A stretch of DNA of 64,000 nt from Thermoguttaceae bacterium. Lineage in GTDB: Bacteria > Planctomycetota > Planctomycetia > Pirellulales > Thermoguttaceae. The notes beneath the pieces are model-generated. The model had not been told where the DNA came from. It saw only the letters and a list, made by a program, of their open reading frames with translations, and ran no database searches. The translations under genes were made by a program, and so were the position numbers. The DNA is taken from NCBI GenBank assembly GCA_017939795.1, contig JAGBAA010000141.1:90469-154468 (forward strand), given 5' to 3'. Positions 45,883-54,741 of the stretch are shown here, one piece after another. Numbering within the stretch: the first letter of the stretch is position 1; every line of letters begins with the position of its first letter.

Positions 45883-47544
45883 CTACCGGGAGATTTTGAC
45901 TTTGCCGTGGATCTGCTGTGGAGAAATCGTTCCCCAATGCCGACTGTCTTCGCTGACGAAAAAATTATCTCCCACTACATAGTACTCCGAACCGCATGAA
46001 AAATCAAGTGATTTTTTCGAGTTTTGGGCAAAATAGTGAAAATTCATCAAAAAATCTTCCCAATATTCACCGCGAAATAGAGCCAGATGTTTCATTTGGA
46101 TCTTTCTTTGCCCCCATCCCCAAATGCGTGCTGTGGAAGAGTAGGGAAATTTCTGTACGCAGTGCCGGTCAGTTGTTTCTTCAAAAGATGAAAAACCGGT
46201 TTTCGATTCGGAATTTTCAGTGGATGGGAGGAAAACGTCTTCTTCTGGAAGATCGAAAACGACGGTTTCCTTCTGCAGTTGGTCATTGATGCTCAGTCGA
46301 GCGATCCCATCGAGCGTCGAGACCGTCACCCGGAAGGGGACCTCCGCGGTCCGTGAGCTGTTTGCCTTCGGGAAGCGGATGGGGATACGATAGATCGAAG
46401 CTCTTTTTTCCCCGCCGGCCAAAGATGGAAAGGTGCCGTGCCTGGCCATTTCTTCGATCTCTGCACGCAATTTCCCGGACGAAACTGTGCCAGCCGCCAA
46501 AATGAAAAAGTGCTCTCCCTCCAGCGTCGGCAATGAGATCGCAAGGTACTGTTCCGTTTCTGTTTCCGTCTCCGTTTCCGTCTCCGCTTTCATTGGGGCG
46601 TTGGCGGCATTTTGGTCTTCTGGACCTTTGGGAGTATTCGCAGCGTTGATTTCCAGCGGTTCCAAAGACAGCGTGAAGGTGCAGAGCAGCTCATCGATCA
46701 GGAAAATGGAATCGACCGGACATTGCGTCCCATTTTCAGCCCGCTGGCTGGTGATGGGGGCCGGCTCCATTCGACAGATCGGCAAGCCGTCGGACGAAGT
46801 CACGAAACGTCCGCTCTGGTGTGCGTAAAGTATTCCGGCTGGTTTCGGCGAAGAGAAGCTCCATCCCTGCGGCATCGGGGTGACGGAGGCAGAGGATTCC
46901 GGACTGTCAGACCTGGCTGGAAATGATGCGGAGATCGGGAGCCATCGGGAGATCCCGTTTGGGCGGAAATCGTCAAGGTAGACCGGAATACGCATCTGCT
47001 TCCATCGTTCCAGCGGGCGGATGGACCGGATGCCGTTTCGGTAAAGGACACCGTTTCGCACCTCTAGAATGTCGCCGGGAAGACCGACGATCCGCTTGAT
47101 GACCGGTCCCGTTTCTTCATTAGGGGTCAGGACCACGATGTCGTCGAGCTCATAGTTCTTCTGCGGGACTGCCTGAAGCAGCGGACTGTATCGAATTTCC
47201 TGCCGGGAGGCTTTGCGGTAGGTATCCGTCGAACGTTCCCGTTCATGAGTCAGCCAGCCGCAGTTCGGACAGATGGAGGTCCCACCGTTCCCTCTCGGTG
47301 CGTGGATCCCGCATTGCGTGCAGGTCTCGTAGACGGTCCCGCCGTCAAGTGTCGGCAGCATGGAATTTCCGGAGACCTGAACGAGAAGCACATCTCCAAA
47401 AGGTTTCCATTGCGGCAGAATGGCGAAAAAAACGGGGATGCAGACTACGGCAGAGAGAAGGCATCCGGCGATCCAGGAACGCAGGACCGTCAACCCGCTG
47501 TTTTCGTTTGCCTTGCGCGAAAAGCGTTCCTCTGCGCGGTTCAT
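45883..47544 (-). CDS. lepB: Signal peptidase I (S26) with zinc ribbon and long insert
   Basis: A 553-residue S26 peptidase, about twice the usual length. One membrane segment (about 22-45) precedes the nucleophile Ser61 in SGNSMLPTL. A CxxC-x13-CxxC zinc ribbon follows at once (Cys75, 78, 92, 95). The general-base Lys150 lies in VIKRIVGLPGD, and box E (GDNFFVSEDSRHWG) is near the C-terminus at 525. Between boxes D and E lie about 350 residues, partly beta-rich, with an (ET)6 dipeptide run. It removes signal peptides outside the cytoplasmic membrane. It overlaps the upstream exonuclease gene by 4 bp. Confidence 0.9.
   Translation of the reverse strand: MNRAEERFSRKANENSGLTVLRSWIAGCLLSAVVCIPVFFAILPQWKPFGDVLLVQVSGNSMLPTLDGGTVYETCTQCGIHAPRGNGGTSICPNCGWLTHERERSTDTYRKASRQEIRYSPLLQAVPQKNYELDDIVVLTPNEETGPVIKRIVGLPGDILEVRNGVLYRNGIRSIRPLERWKQMRIPVYLDDFRPNGISRWLPISASFPARSDSPESSASVTPMPQGWSFSSPKPAGILYAHQSGRFVTSSDGLPICRMEPAPITSQRAENGTQCPVDSIFLIDELLCTFTLSLEPLEINAANTPKGPEDQNAANAPMKAETETETETETEQYLAISLPTLEGEHFFILAAGTVSSGKLRAEIEEMARHGTFPSLAGGEKRASIYRIPIRFPKANSSRTAEVPFRVTVSTLDGIARLSINDQLQKETVVFDLPEEDVFLPSTENSESKTGFSSFEETTDRHCVQKFPYSSTARIWGWGQRKIQMKHLALFRGEYWEDFLMNFHYFAQNSKKSLDFSCGSEYYVVGDNFFVSEDSRHWGTISPQQIHGKVKISR
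46552..46587 (-). repeat. Hexanucleotide microsatellite in the signal peptidase gene
   Basis: About six degenerate hexamers of TTCCGT/CTCCGT type encode alternating Glu-Thr. Copy-number change would keep frame and only alter the length of the repeat. Confidence 0.75.
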
Positions 47545-48692
47545 GATTTGTCCTCTTTGGATGCCTTGGCGTTCCTGGAGACGGTTTTGCTGCGGGAATT
47601 CCGTTTCTTCAGAGTACCGTTTGTGTGTTCTACACTTTGGGCGGTTTCTGTACTTTCGGCGTTCTCCGCATCATGCGCTTGGGCGGTTTGGGATCCTTTG
47701 GATGGTGAATCGAAATGATTTTCCTGCCGGGAGTGGGCGGCGGAGTCTGCATGTTGCTCCTGCCCCTGAATTTCCGAAGAGACAGCTTTCTGCGAGATTC
47801 TGTTCTGCGCACCGCCGGGAATACTTCCAGGGGAAGAAATTGCCGACGGAAGCTCCGGAGAAACGGTTCGGTTCCATGGATCTTCCCAGCATCCCCAGCT
47901 TTCGAGGTAGTGCCGGTAGGCTGCGCAGTCTTCTGCTCTTTCTTCAAGCCACTTTCGGGCGGATTCAACACGCTTCTGCTCTTCCGCGAGCGAAAGGTAC
48001 CCCATCATGACGCGGGTGCGGAGGAAAACGAAATACGTATCGAGCACATCACACCGGCAGTAGTCTTCGATCTCCTGAAAACGGCCTTCCTGCCGCATGG
48101 TGTCGACCATTTCTCCAAAAACATCGATCTTGCCCGGTTTTCCGATGAGATTTGCGGCAAGATCCAGACCTCCGTTGAAGCGGGTGGAGCCAAAATTCGT
48201 GAAGATCTCCTGAAGGTCGATGTGTGCAGACTGATTGTACCGGCTTCGCGGCTGGTCGTAGTTTTTCGCAAGCGGAGAGAACCATCCGGGAATACTCAGG
48301 CCGAAACGGAATGCGGCGAGTTCCAGAAGCGGAATGTCGAACGACCTGCCGTTGAACGTCACGAAAGTCGGACGTCCATAGCGTTCCCAGCCGCGCCAGA
48401 AACGTTCTGCGATCTCTGCCGGACGCAGGGAAACTTCACTCAGTGCCGCGATGTCGAGCAGTTCAAAATCTTCCGAAACTTTTGCCAGAACGATTGCCGT
48501 TGGAAGATGGAAAGTATAGGGAATAAAATCCTTTCCGGTCTGGGAGCGCAGTTCCTCTTTCCAGCGGGCAACGGCCTCTTCCGGATGCTGGAAAGTCTTC
48601 TCTTCTTCCGGAAAATGCAGCCGTGCCGCAAGCGGTGCGTCCACGAACGATTCCACGTCGAAAACCAGATAGCGAATGGAAGATTCCGGCAT
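47541..48692 (-). CDS. Predicted 3'-5' exonuclease of the PolB-like type (PF10108 family)
   Basis: About 383 residues. The first 250 are an RNase H-fold exonuclease: FDVESF near residue 11 (Exo I), FNGRSFDIPLLE near 110 (Exo II), the HIDLQE segment near 155, and DYCRCDVLDTY near 210 (Exo III, YxxxD type). This matches the predicted PolB-like exonuclease family, of unknown role. The last 130 residues are low-complexity Ser/Ala/Gln/Lys. ATG 48692 follows GGGAG. Its stop overlaps the signal peptidase start by 4 bp, an unexpected pairing of a nuclease and an envelope protease. Confidence 0.85.
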   Translation of the reverse strand: MPESSIRYLVFDVESFVDAPLAARLHFPEEEKTFQHPEEAVARWKEELRSQTGKDFIPYTFHLPTAIVLAKVSEDFELLDIAALSEVSLRPAEIAERFWRGWERYGRPTFVTFNGRSFDIPLLELAAFRFGLSIPGWFSPLAKNYDQPRSRYNQSAHIDLQEIFTNFGSTRFNGGLDLAANLIGKPGKIDVFGEMVDTMRQEGRFQEIEDYCRCDVLDTYFVFLRTRVMMGYLSLAEEQKRVESARKWLEERAEDCAAYRHYLESWGCWEDPWNRTVSPELPSAISSPGSIPGGAQNRISQKAVSSEIQGQEQHADSAAHSRQENHFDSPSKGSQTAQAHDAENAESTETAQSVEHTNGTLKKRNSRSKTVSRNAKASKEDKS

Positions 48693-48789
48693 GAGTTCAC
48701 TCCCGGCGAATGGTTGGATCTTCTGAATGTCCAGACTCCCGGAGACTCTGAGCATCTCCGGAAGACCTTTTGGGAAATTTTAAGCTGCG

Positions 48790-49503
48790 TCAGTTCTTTT
48801 TGAGGAACACGTTTTTGAACTGGACTTTCATCGGCGGGCCGACATGGAGCTGGAAACCAAGCAGACCGCTGAAGCGTGCGGCATCGTCTTCGTCGATGAC
48901 TTCCGAGACTTTGAAGCCGTTGATGTACTGCGTGCAGACATTTCCTTTCGCGACGATACGGTACGTGTTCCAGCCGTTCAGGTCAATGTGGGTCAGGAGC
49001 TCCGCTTTATCGCCGACGCTTCCCGTTACCTGCGGTTTGCCGTCTTTGTTGAGCGTCGTCTGCTGGCCTCGCTGGCAGAGAATGCCGCGGTAATTTTCAC
49101 CGTAGACGATCCCCATGTGCGGAACGCCTGCGATGTCGCCCTGGTAGCCGCCCATGCTCCACGGTTTGCCCGGATTCATGAACGCACGATACTGAATGCC
49201 CGAGTTGCCGTTGAAGAGACGGAAATCGACCTCAAGCTCAAAGTCCGCGACTTCGCCGTCTTTCCAAATCAGGAACGTATTGTATTTGATGGGATGTTCG
49301 GGCGTCGAAATGCCGGTGAGGCATCCATCCTGAACGGACCAGTACGTCGGGTCGCCGTCCCAGCCGTTGAGCGTTTTGCCGTCAAACAGGGAAACGTAAC
49401 CTTCCGGAGCCGTTTTGTCGGCAGGGATCTCATCGGAGGCAAATGCCGAACCGGAAACGGCGAGAACGGCAAGACTCAGAAGCAGAGCTAAAGTGGATTT
49501 CAT
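48790..49503 (-). CDS. Secreted DUF1080 (3-keto-disaccharide hydrolase family) protein
   Basis: A 237-residue DUF1080 protein with a signal peptide (MKSTLALLLSLAVLAVSGSAFA). Family hallmarks are SLFDGKTLNGWDGDP, SVQDGCLTG, FELEVDFRLFNGNSGIQYRAF and GLLGFQLHVGPPMKVQFKNVFLKK. It is only distantly similar to the other DUF1080 protein at 8597. It has its own promoter at 49689-49716 and lies about 97 bp upstream of the exonuclease start, so the cluster may also be read from this promoter. Confidence 0.9.
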   Translation of the reverse strand: MKSTLALLLSLAVLAVSGSAFASDEIPADKTAPEGYVSLFDGKTLNGWDGDPTYWSVQDGCLTGISTPEHPIKYNTFLIWKDGEVADFELEVDFRLFNGNSGIQYRAFMNPGKPWSMGGYQGDIAGVPHMGIVYGENYRGILCQRGQQTTLNKDGKPQVTGSVGDKAELLTHIDLNGWNTYRIVAKGNVCTQYINGFKVSEVIDEDDAARFSGLLGFQLHVGPPMKVQFKNVFLKKN

Positions 49504-49688
49504 GATTCATCCTTTCTATCGATCTAATGGGTAAAACAGGAGGGGATAGGAACCATCGGGAAAAGGCCGATGGATCTTTGGAGGCAAGGTTTTCGGACGA
49601 GGCGGCTGGAAAGCAAACTTTGCGTTCCCGAATTTTGCGTGTTTTCGCAGGAGCCGCAGGAATCGGAAACCGAAATGCCGTTTCTTTT

Positions 49689-49716
49689 ATTTTAGCCGCA
49701 TTCGCCAAATTTTCAA
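49689..49716 (-). promoter_or_regulatory. Promoter of the DUF1080 gene
   Basis: Minus-strand TTGAAA (49716-49711), a 16-bp spacer and TAAAAT (49694-49689), the same type as the 17367 promoter. The leader to ATG 49503 is about 180 nt. Confidence 0.6.
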
Positions 49717-49819
49717 GGTATCCGATCGAAATTTTTTCTTCCTTTTCGACAAAAAGACAGAAAAAACGGAAAAATCGGAAGATTTTGCGAAAGATTCCCG
49801 CTTTTTTTGACTAAAACAT

Positions 49820-49848
49820 TCGACAAAACAGAAAAAGTATGGTAAACT
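49820..49848 (+). promoter_or_regulatory. Putative promoter of the GAP1-N1 gene
   Basis: TCGACA at 49820-49825, 17-bp spacer, TAAACT at 49843-49848. The 466-bp gap 49504-49969 between divergent genes otherwise shows AT-rich sequence and no gene. Confidence 0.45.
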
Positions 49849-49969
49849 TTGAGTAAAGAGAAGATTTTGCGGTACAGACCGGGTTTCGGCAGGAAGTCGA
49901 AAACGGGTCAGGATCAGGGAGCGGTCTTTCCGGGGATGATCGGAAGCCTGCCGATTTAAGGAAATTTTC

Positions 49970-51775
49970 ATGCATTCAGTGAAGCAGTTTATTTTGGGGC
50001 CAGGGAATGAATTTTTGGCGGTCAGCCGCGGGATCGAAAACGTGGATCTGACGGAGATCGTTCACTGGTCTGCCGGACGAGGGGATCTGCTCTCTTCAGG
50101 ACCAATGGCGCATAGCTGGAATTTCCATCTCCTTCCCTCCGGAATGTACTGTCTGAGCCGGACGAATCCGCTTTCGCTCCTTTCCATGCGCGAGGATCCG
50201 GAGCAGGTCTTTACGCATGGACTTCTGGTGCCGTCCGGACTTTTGAAAGACTACGCAAACCACCCGGTCTCTTTGATCCGTCATTTGGAAAAGCAGGGGT
50301 TTTGGCGCGCAGGGATCGAAGTTGCCCGTCTTCTTCTTGAGCAGAAAACGCCGTCCGCTGGAAATGTGGAGTCTGGTGCGGAAAAGAACGGATCTACAGA
50401 AAAAAACTGCGGCGAATATCCGGAGCAGGAACACTCTGGAATCTCGGAGGATATTTGCCGGAATGAGTCAGTGCCTCGCTGTTTTGAAAATCGGAAGAGT
50501 ACCGACGAGTGCGTTTTGGGGAACTTCCATACGGCAGGGGGGCCTGAAGAGGATCCCTTGGCCTGCGGTCGGTGCATGGAAATGCCGGCGTCCTTTTCGA
50601 TGGATCTTGACGATGTGGAAAATGATGAAGAGGAGCTCGTTCGGATCCCTGAAAACATTCCGATCCTGCGGACTCTGACGATGGACGGCGGTTCGGAGCC
50701 GGTTCGGATGGAAACACTCAACGGTGTGGCTCGAACGACAGGAATTCGGCGTTTCAGTACGATCCTGGATCAGATCCTTGGGAACTTCACGACGATCCTG
50801 ACGGGGCGTGCTGTGCCGGAGATGCTTCTTGAAGCGCTTTTAGATGTTTTGCCGGTTGAATGCCGACTGGAATTTTCTTTTTCGACCGGATTGAGATTTT
50901 CGGAAAATCGGCTTTTCCGGATCGTTTTCATCGGAGATGCTGTCGATGAATACGAAAAGGTCCGGCAGAATTTTCATCTGCCGATGATCTCCTCATCCAG
51001 TATTTCCCTCATGCAGGACCTGCTTCTCCCGGCTCTCCGAAATCGCTGGGCCATGTTTATCGCGACGCTTTTTGAACAGAACATGGAGAATTTGTGGGCA
51101 GAGATCGCGATTCTGGACGAAACTTCAGAGATCTCGGAACTCTCCCGGCGTGCCCGATTCTGGTTTCGAAAACTTGGGCTGGAAAGTATTTACCAGAAGA
51201 TCCGTGAGACTCGAAAGCAGGTCTCGCAAAACAGTTCCGGGATCTATGAGATCCTGCAGACGCGCGTTTCTTCCCCGGAAGCTGCCCGAAATATCGTCGC
51301 GTCGCTGTTGGGGGCTGCGGAACAGAAAAACGCGGAACGGTTCGTGAACGAGATCTCGGCAGAACGGGAAGGTGCTCCGGTACCTTGGGGGACGGATCCG
51401 AAACTTTTTCAGAATGCTTCATTTGCGCGTGCCGAATCAGCTGTTTCTGGAAAGTGCGATCCCGGCAGGGAACTTGATGTTCCGCAGAATGCCGTCAACT
51501 ACTATCTCGCGACGCTTTCGGAAGCGATGCACGGCAATCCGTTGGCGCAAGGACATATGAAGCGGGTCTTTCGTGAAATTACGGAAGCTTTTCCGGAAGA
51601 AATGCAGGAAGAAGCCTCGGAGATCCTGCTTCGGGAAGGAATGCGAAGCTGGAATGAAGCACACGGGGCAGCACAAAACCGATCCTGGCGTCAAGTCGAG
51701 GAAATGGTCGATACGCTTTCCATGATGCTGAATCTCGTGGAGACGGAAACTTTAAAAAGTGAAGAAGAAATTTAA
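49970..51775 (+). CDS. GTPase-associated protein 1 (GAP1-N1 type) homologue
   Basis: A 601-residue protein. The N-terminal 110 residues fit the GAP1-N1 domain of predicted GTPase-linked conflict systems: QFILGPGNEFLAVSRG, WSAGRGDLLSSG, SGMYCLSRTNP and FTHGLLVPSGLL. A low-complexity acidic region covers about 115-245. The GAP1-M-like part (about 260-370) contains ECRLEFSFSTGLRFSENRLFRIVF, a characteristic block, and the helical C-terminal region ends at 601. No signal peptide is seen. The usual neighbours, DO-GTPases and effectors, are absent locally; the GTPase-like gene at 35279 is the only candidate. TAAGGAAATTTTC precedes the ATG. Confidence 0.75.
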   Translation: MHSVKQFILGPGNEFLAVSRGIENVDLTEIVHWSAGRGDLLSSGPMAHSWNFHLLPSGMYCLSRTNPLSLLSMREDPEQVFTHGLLVPSGLLKDYANHPVSLIRHLEKQGFWRAGIEVARLLLEQKTPSAGNVESGAEKNGSTEKNCGEYPEQEHSGISEDICRNESVPRCFENRKSTDECVLGNFHTAGGPEEDPLACGRCMEMPASFSMDLDDVENDEEELVRIPENIPILRTLTMDGGSEPVRMETLNGVARTTGIRRFSTILDQILGNFTTILTGRAVPEMLLEALLDVLPVECRLEFSFSTGLRFSENRLFRIVFIGDAVDEYEKVRQNFHLPMISSSSISLMQDLLLPALRNRWAMFIATLFEQNMENLWAEIAILDETSEISELSRRARFWFRKLGLESIYQKIRETRKQVSQNSSGIYEILQTRVSSPEAARNIVASLLGAAEQKNAERFVNEISAEREGAPVPWGTDPKLFQNASFARAESAVSGKCDPGRELDVPQNAVNYYLATLSEAMHGNPLAQGHMKRVFREITEAFPEEMQEEASEILLREGMRSWNEAHGAAQNRSWRQVEEMVDTLSMMLNLVETETLKSEEEI

Positions 51776-51921
51776 TGCCAAGACCGGAAATGTGTCCTTT
51801 TCTTTGAGACTGCTGCGATCGGACTGATGTGCGGGACGCGTGTGTCCGATAATTTGAAGCAGAGGCGGAGGTCTGCGGAGTGCCCTGACGATTTGGCTCC
51901 GGAATTTCAGAAGATTTTCAG

Positions 51922-52044
51922 ATGGATCTGCTGAGGGATCTGTTCATTGGATCTCCTTATTTTTCGGAGATCCCGTTTGCCCGCTGGATCGGGAATGAGG
52001 ACTTGAGAGCTGCCGCCGACCGACTTTTTTATTTTTTTGAATAG
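51922..52044 (+). CDS. Possible small protein of 40 residues
   Basis: An ATG at 51922 opens 40 codons ending in TAG, whose last base overlaps the GGAG ribosome site of cysQ. Composition is protein-like (aromatic and charged residues, GATC-containing codons) and codon use resembles neighbours. It could be a small protein, a leader peptide for cysQ, or chance. No motif is recognised, and AGAAG upstream is a weak ribosome site. Confidence 0.3.
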   Translation: MDLLRDLFIGSPYFSEIPFARWIGNEDLRAAADRLFYFFE

Positions 52045-52055
52045 GAGTTCCCTAA

Positions 52056-53069
52056 ATGAACCTGATTCAGCCCATTCTTGCTGTTTTGCGTGAGGCCGCT
52101 GATCTTACGAGCCGGATCCAGAATGATTTCATTACTCCCGCGACTTGGGAAAAGAAAGACAAATCGCCCGTCACGGTCGGTGACCTGGCCGTTCAGGCAC
52201 TCGTGGCTGCCCGTCTGGAGGAAACGTGTCCGGAGATCCCGCTGATTGCGGAAGAATCTGCCGATCTGCTGCTTTCCGAAGATGGCGAACGTTTTCTTGC
52301 AATCCTGCTTCAGTATCTCGAAAAATACCTTCCCGGCATCACCGCTGAAAAAATCGTGGGCTGGATCTCCCGCGGGAAAAATGACGATTCGCTCAAAGGA
52401 GCACCGTGTTTCTGGACTCTGGATCCAATTGACGGCACGAAAGGCTTCCTCCGTAAAGAACAGTACGCTACGGCTCTGGCTCTCGTAGAAAATGGCGAGG
52501 TCATGTATGGCTTCCTGGGTCTGCCGAATCTGACCTGGCAGAAAGAAACGCACGATTTCTCGATGGAAAAAAACGAGGCGGGGAAACCTTCCGGTTCGCT
52601 CCTTTATGCAAAACGCGGTGAGGGAACGTGGATCTCGACGCTCGACGGTTCCGATTTTGAACGTCTGCGCGTTTCTGACCACGCAGACCCGAAAGATGCC
52701 TCCGTTCTGCGTTCCGTGGAATCCGGGCATACGAATCTGAGCCAGATGGACATTTTGTGTCAGCAGATCGGCGTGACGGGAGTCGTCGCGATGGATTCCC
52801 AAGCAAAATATGCCGTCCTTGCCGCAGGAAAGAGCGATCTCCTTTTCCGACTCATTTCATCCAAAATGCCGGACTATAAAGAGAAGATCTGGGATCAGGC
52901 TGCCGGTTCGATCATCGTAGAAGAGGCTGGCGGACGGATCACGGACCTGGATGGACGGAATCTGGATTTTTCGCTTGGCTCCATGCTGCTGGATAATCGC
53001 GGGATCTGTGCGTCTAATGGAGAACTGCATGAACTTGCGCTGGAAGCCATTCTCGACATCCACGCCTGA
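52056..53069 (+). CDS. 3'(2'),5'-bisphosphate nucleotidase (CysQ/HAL2-like)
   Basis: A 337-residue member of the inositol-monophosphatase superfamily. Metal-binding motifs are AEESADL near residue 65, DPIDGTKGFL near 126 and WDQAAGSIIVEEAGG near 280. The total length of over 330 and the IVGWISRGKN segment match HAL2/yeast-type bisphosphate nucleotidases, which convert 3'-phosphoadenosine-5'-phosphate to AMP in sulfate assimilation. Inositol monophosphatase is the main alternative. TAGGAGTTCCC precedes the ATG. It ends at a strong bidirectional terminator. Confidence 0.9.
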   Translation: MNLIQPILAVLREAADLTSRIQNDFITPATWEKKDKSPVTVGDLAVQALVAARLEETCPEIPLIAEESADLLLSEDGERFLAILLQYLEKYLPGITAEKIVGWISRGKNDDSLKGAPCFWTLDPIDGTKGFLRKEQYATALALVENGEVMYGFLGLPNLTWQKETHDFSMEKNEAGKPSGSLLYAKRGEGTWISTLDGSDFERLRVSDHADPKDASVLRSVESGHTNLSQMDILCQQIGVTGVVAMDSQAKYAVLAAGKSDLLFRLISSKMPDYKEKIWDQAAGSIIVEEAGGRITDLDGRNLDFSLGSMLLDNRGICASNGELHELALEAILDIHA

Positions 53070-53159
53070 TCTTTCTGCTTTTCAGGGAAGAATGGACCAG
53101 AGAAATCTTTCGTCCGGATGAAATGTCGGCTGAGAGGGGATGAGGAAACGCATTTTCCT

Positions 53160-53192
53160 AAAAAAGCCGCTCTTTCGGGGAGCGGCTTTTTT
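53160..53192. terminator. Strong bidirectional terminator
   Basis: A6, stem GCCGCTC/GAGCGGC (53166-53172, 53180-53186), 7-base loop and T6. It lies between the convergent cysQ-like gene and the polytopic membrane protein gene, 91 bp after the former and 120 bp from the stop of the latter. Confidence 0.95.
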
Positions 53193-53311
53193 CGTGAGGT
53201 CCAGATTCTCTTTTTCATTGGTTCTGAGCTGACTTTTACCGGTTTCTGTCTGCTCCGGCAGATGACAGAGCAGCTTTCAGATCGGCTCTGGGTGGTTTCG
53301 TATGGAGGACG

Positions 53312-54652
53312 TCATGCCGTTTCTTTGGCAGCCTCCTCCAGTTTCGGAAGCTGCGGAGCAGGGACGCCCTGCGGTTCTGAAAGCCAGACGTTTTCCAGCT
53401 CTACGGCATCGACATCACGGCGCAGAAGAAGGTAGATCCCCTGAAGTGCCGAGAATCCGTAAAGAAGAAGCCAGGCAGATACGCTCCAAGAGAATGCGTA
53501 GAGTGCCAGGGAACTGCCGCCAAGCGGTAGTGTGCCCGTGAGCGTGAGGCAGAGATGCTCGATCAAAACGACCAAAAACACGATTGCGCAAAGTCCCAGA
53601 CCTCCGAACAAAATTGCCGCAAGCAGGTAAAGGACCAGCTTCAGCGGTTTCTGAAGCGCGTAGGCACAGCTGCGGCTCAGAGCGTCGAATGCGTCGGAAT
53701 TCTCGGTCGCCAGGACTGATGGAATGAAAAAAGATCCCAAACCGGTTCCGAGCAGGAAGAAAAAGTAAAAAACCGCGTAAATCAGTGCCGCCGGCATGAG
53801 CCAAACCATGACATTTGCGGGAAACAGACGGCAGACGAGCAGGGGAAGTGCCAGGAGGAACGTCCCCAGAGCGATCCAGAAAAATGCAGTCAGGCTGCTG
53901 CCGAGCTGCGCCATCGCAAATTTCAGCTCGTGACGGAAGGAACTGCGGAATTCGCGAGTCAGCTGGAGTGCCGTGAGTCTTGCTGACACGACCCAGAGCA
54001 GGAGCGTCGAGATGCCCGCATACACACTCGCGCAGATCTGGTTCACGATCTGCCCCATACTGTACGGTTTTGCCGCCGATGCGTTCGGTGCGGAGACGCT
54101 TAAGGCAGGGGTTTGGGATCCCTGAACGCTGGCGTCTGGATCTTCCTGAGGCTGGACGATGTTCGTGGAAGGAACGGATGCCGTTTTATTTTCCGAAGGG
54201 TGCGGAGATTCCAGAACGGTTTCAGACTGCGTTCTCTCTGCCGGAGCATCCATTTCCAGGACGGTGAGCATTTCCAGACGCAGATCATCTCCCGTTTTCT
54301 CTTCTGAAAGAACATTTCCAGCCGGTATTTCACCAGCTGAAAGCTGCGTAGAGATAGCCCCCTGTGTTCCTTGCCGAATTTCGTGCGTTCCGCTCGGAAA
54401 TACGGCCTGCGTGTGCGGTACGTATGCCGTGATGCAGGAGTAGTGCTTCAGAAGATCTTCGACTGTCCGTGAAGATGTGAACCAGCCGAACGCCGCCGCC
54501 AGCCAGAGCGAAACGAGGATCAGATGCAGGGTCGTGAGTAGAAGAAGACGGAACGAAAAGGCCAAACGGAGGCACTTCCGGAAAAGAAGCCATGGGCAGA
54601 CCTCATCCCAGTCGACTGCGGACAGTACCAGTGAATGAACGGTTGGATTCAT
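53312..54652 (-). CDS. Hypothetical polytopic membrane protein
   Basis: A 446-residue protein. A first membrane segment lies at about residues 30-57. A soluble loop of some 140 residues, rich in Ser, Pro and Glu, follows. Five further membrane segments lie at about 205-225, 245-268, 275-305, 330-362 and 375-405, with Gly and Leu-rich hydrophobic cores. No family motif was recognised. It precedes the lipoprotein gene's terminator on the same strand and has its own transcription unit. Transport or envelope stress roles are possible but unsupported. Confidence 0.75.
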   Translation of the reverse strand: MNPTVHSLVLSAVDWDEVCPWLLFRKCLRLAFSFRLLLLTTLHLILVSLWLAAAFGWFTSSRTVEDLLKHYSCITAYVPHTQAVFPSGTHEIRQGTQGAISTQLSAGEIPAGNVLSEEKTGDDLRLEMLTVLEMDAPAERTQSETVLESPHPSENKTASVPSTNIVQPQEDPDASVQGSQTPALSVSAPNASAAKPYSMGQIVNQICASVYAGISTLLLWVVSARLTALQLTREFRSSFRHELKFAMAQLGSSLTAFFWIALGTFLLALPLLVCRLFPANVMVWLMPAALIYAVFYFFFLLGTGLGSFFIPSVLATENSDAFDALSRSCAYALQKPLKLVLYLLAAILFGGLGLCAIVFLVVLIEHLCLTLTGTLPLGGSSLALYAFSWSVSAWLLLYGFSALQGIYLLLRRDVDAVELENVWLSEPQGVPAPQLPKLEEAAKETA

Positions 54653-54682
54653 GGGCGTCAGGATAATTCTGAAAAAAAGTTT

Positions 54683-54728
54683 AAAAAAGCAGAAAGACGG
54701 AGTGCCGAAATGAACGAACTCCGTCTTT
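54683..54728 (-). terminator. Terminator after the lipoprotein gene
   Basis: A perfect 11-bp stem AAAGACGGAGT/ACTCCGTCTTT (54718-54728, 54693-54703) is followed on the minus strand by a T-rich run. It lies 14 bp after the stop at 54742. Confidence 0.85.
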
Positions 54729-54741
54729 TCTTTCCCTGATT

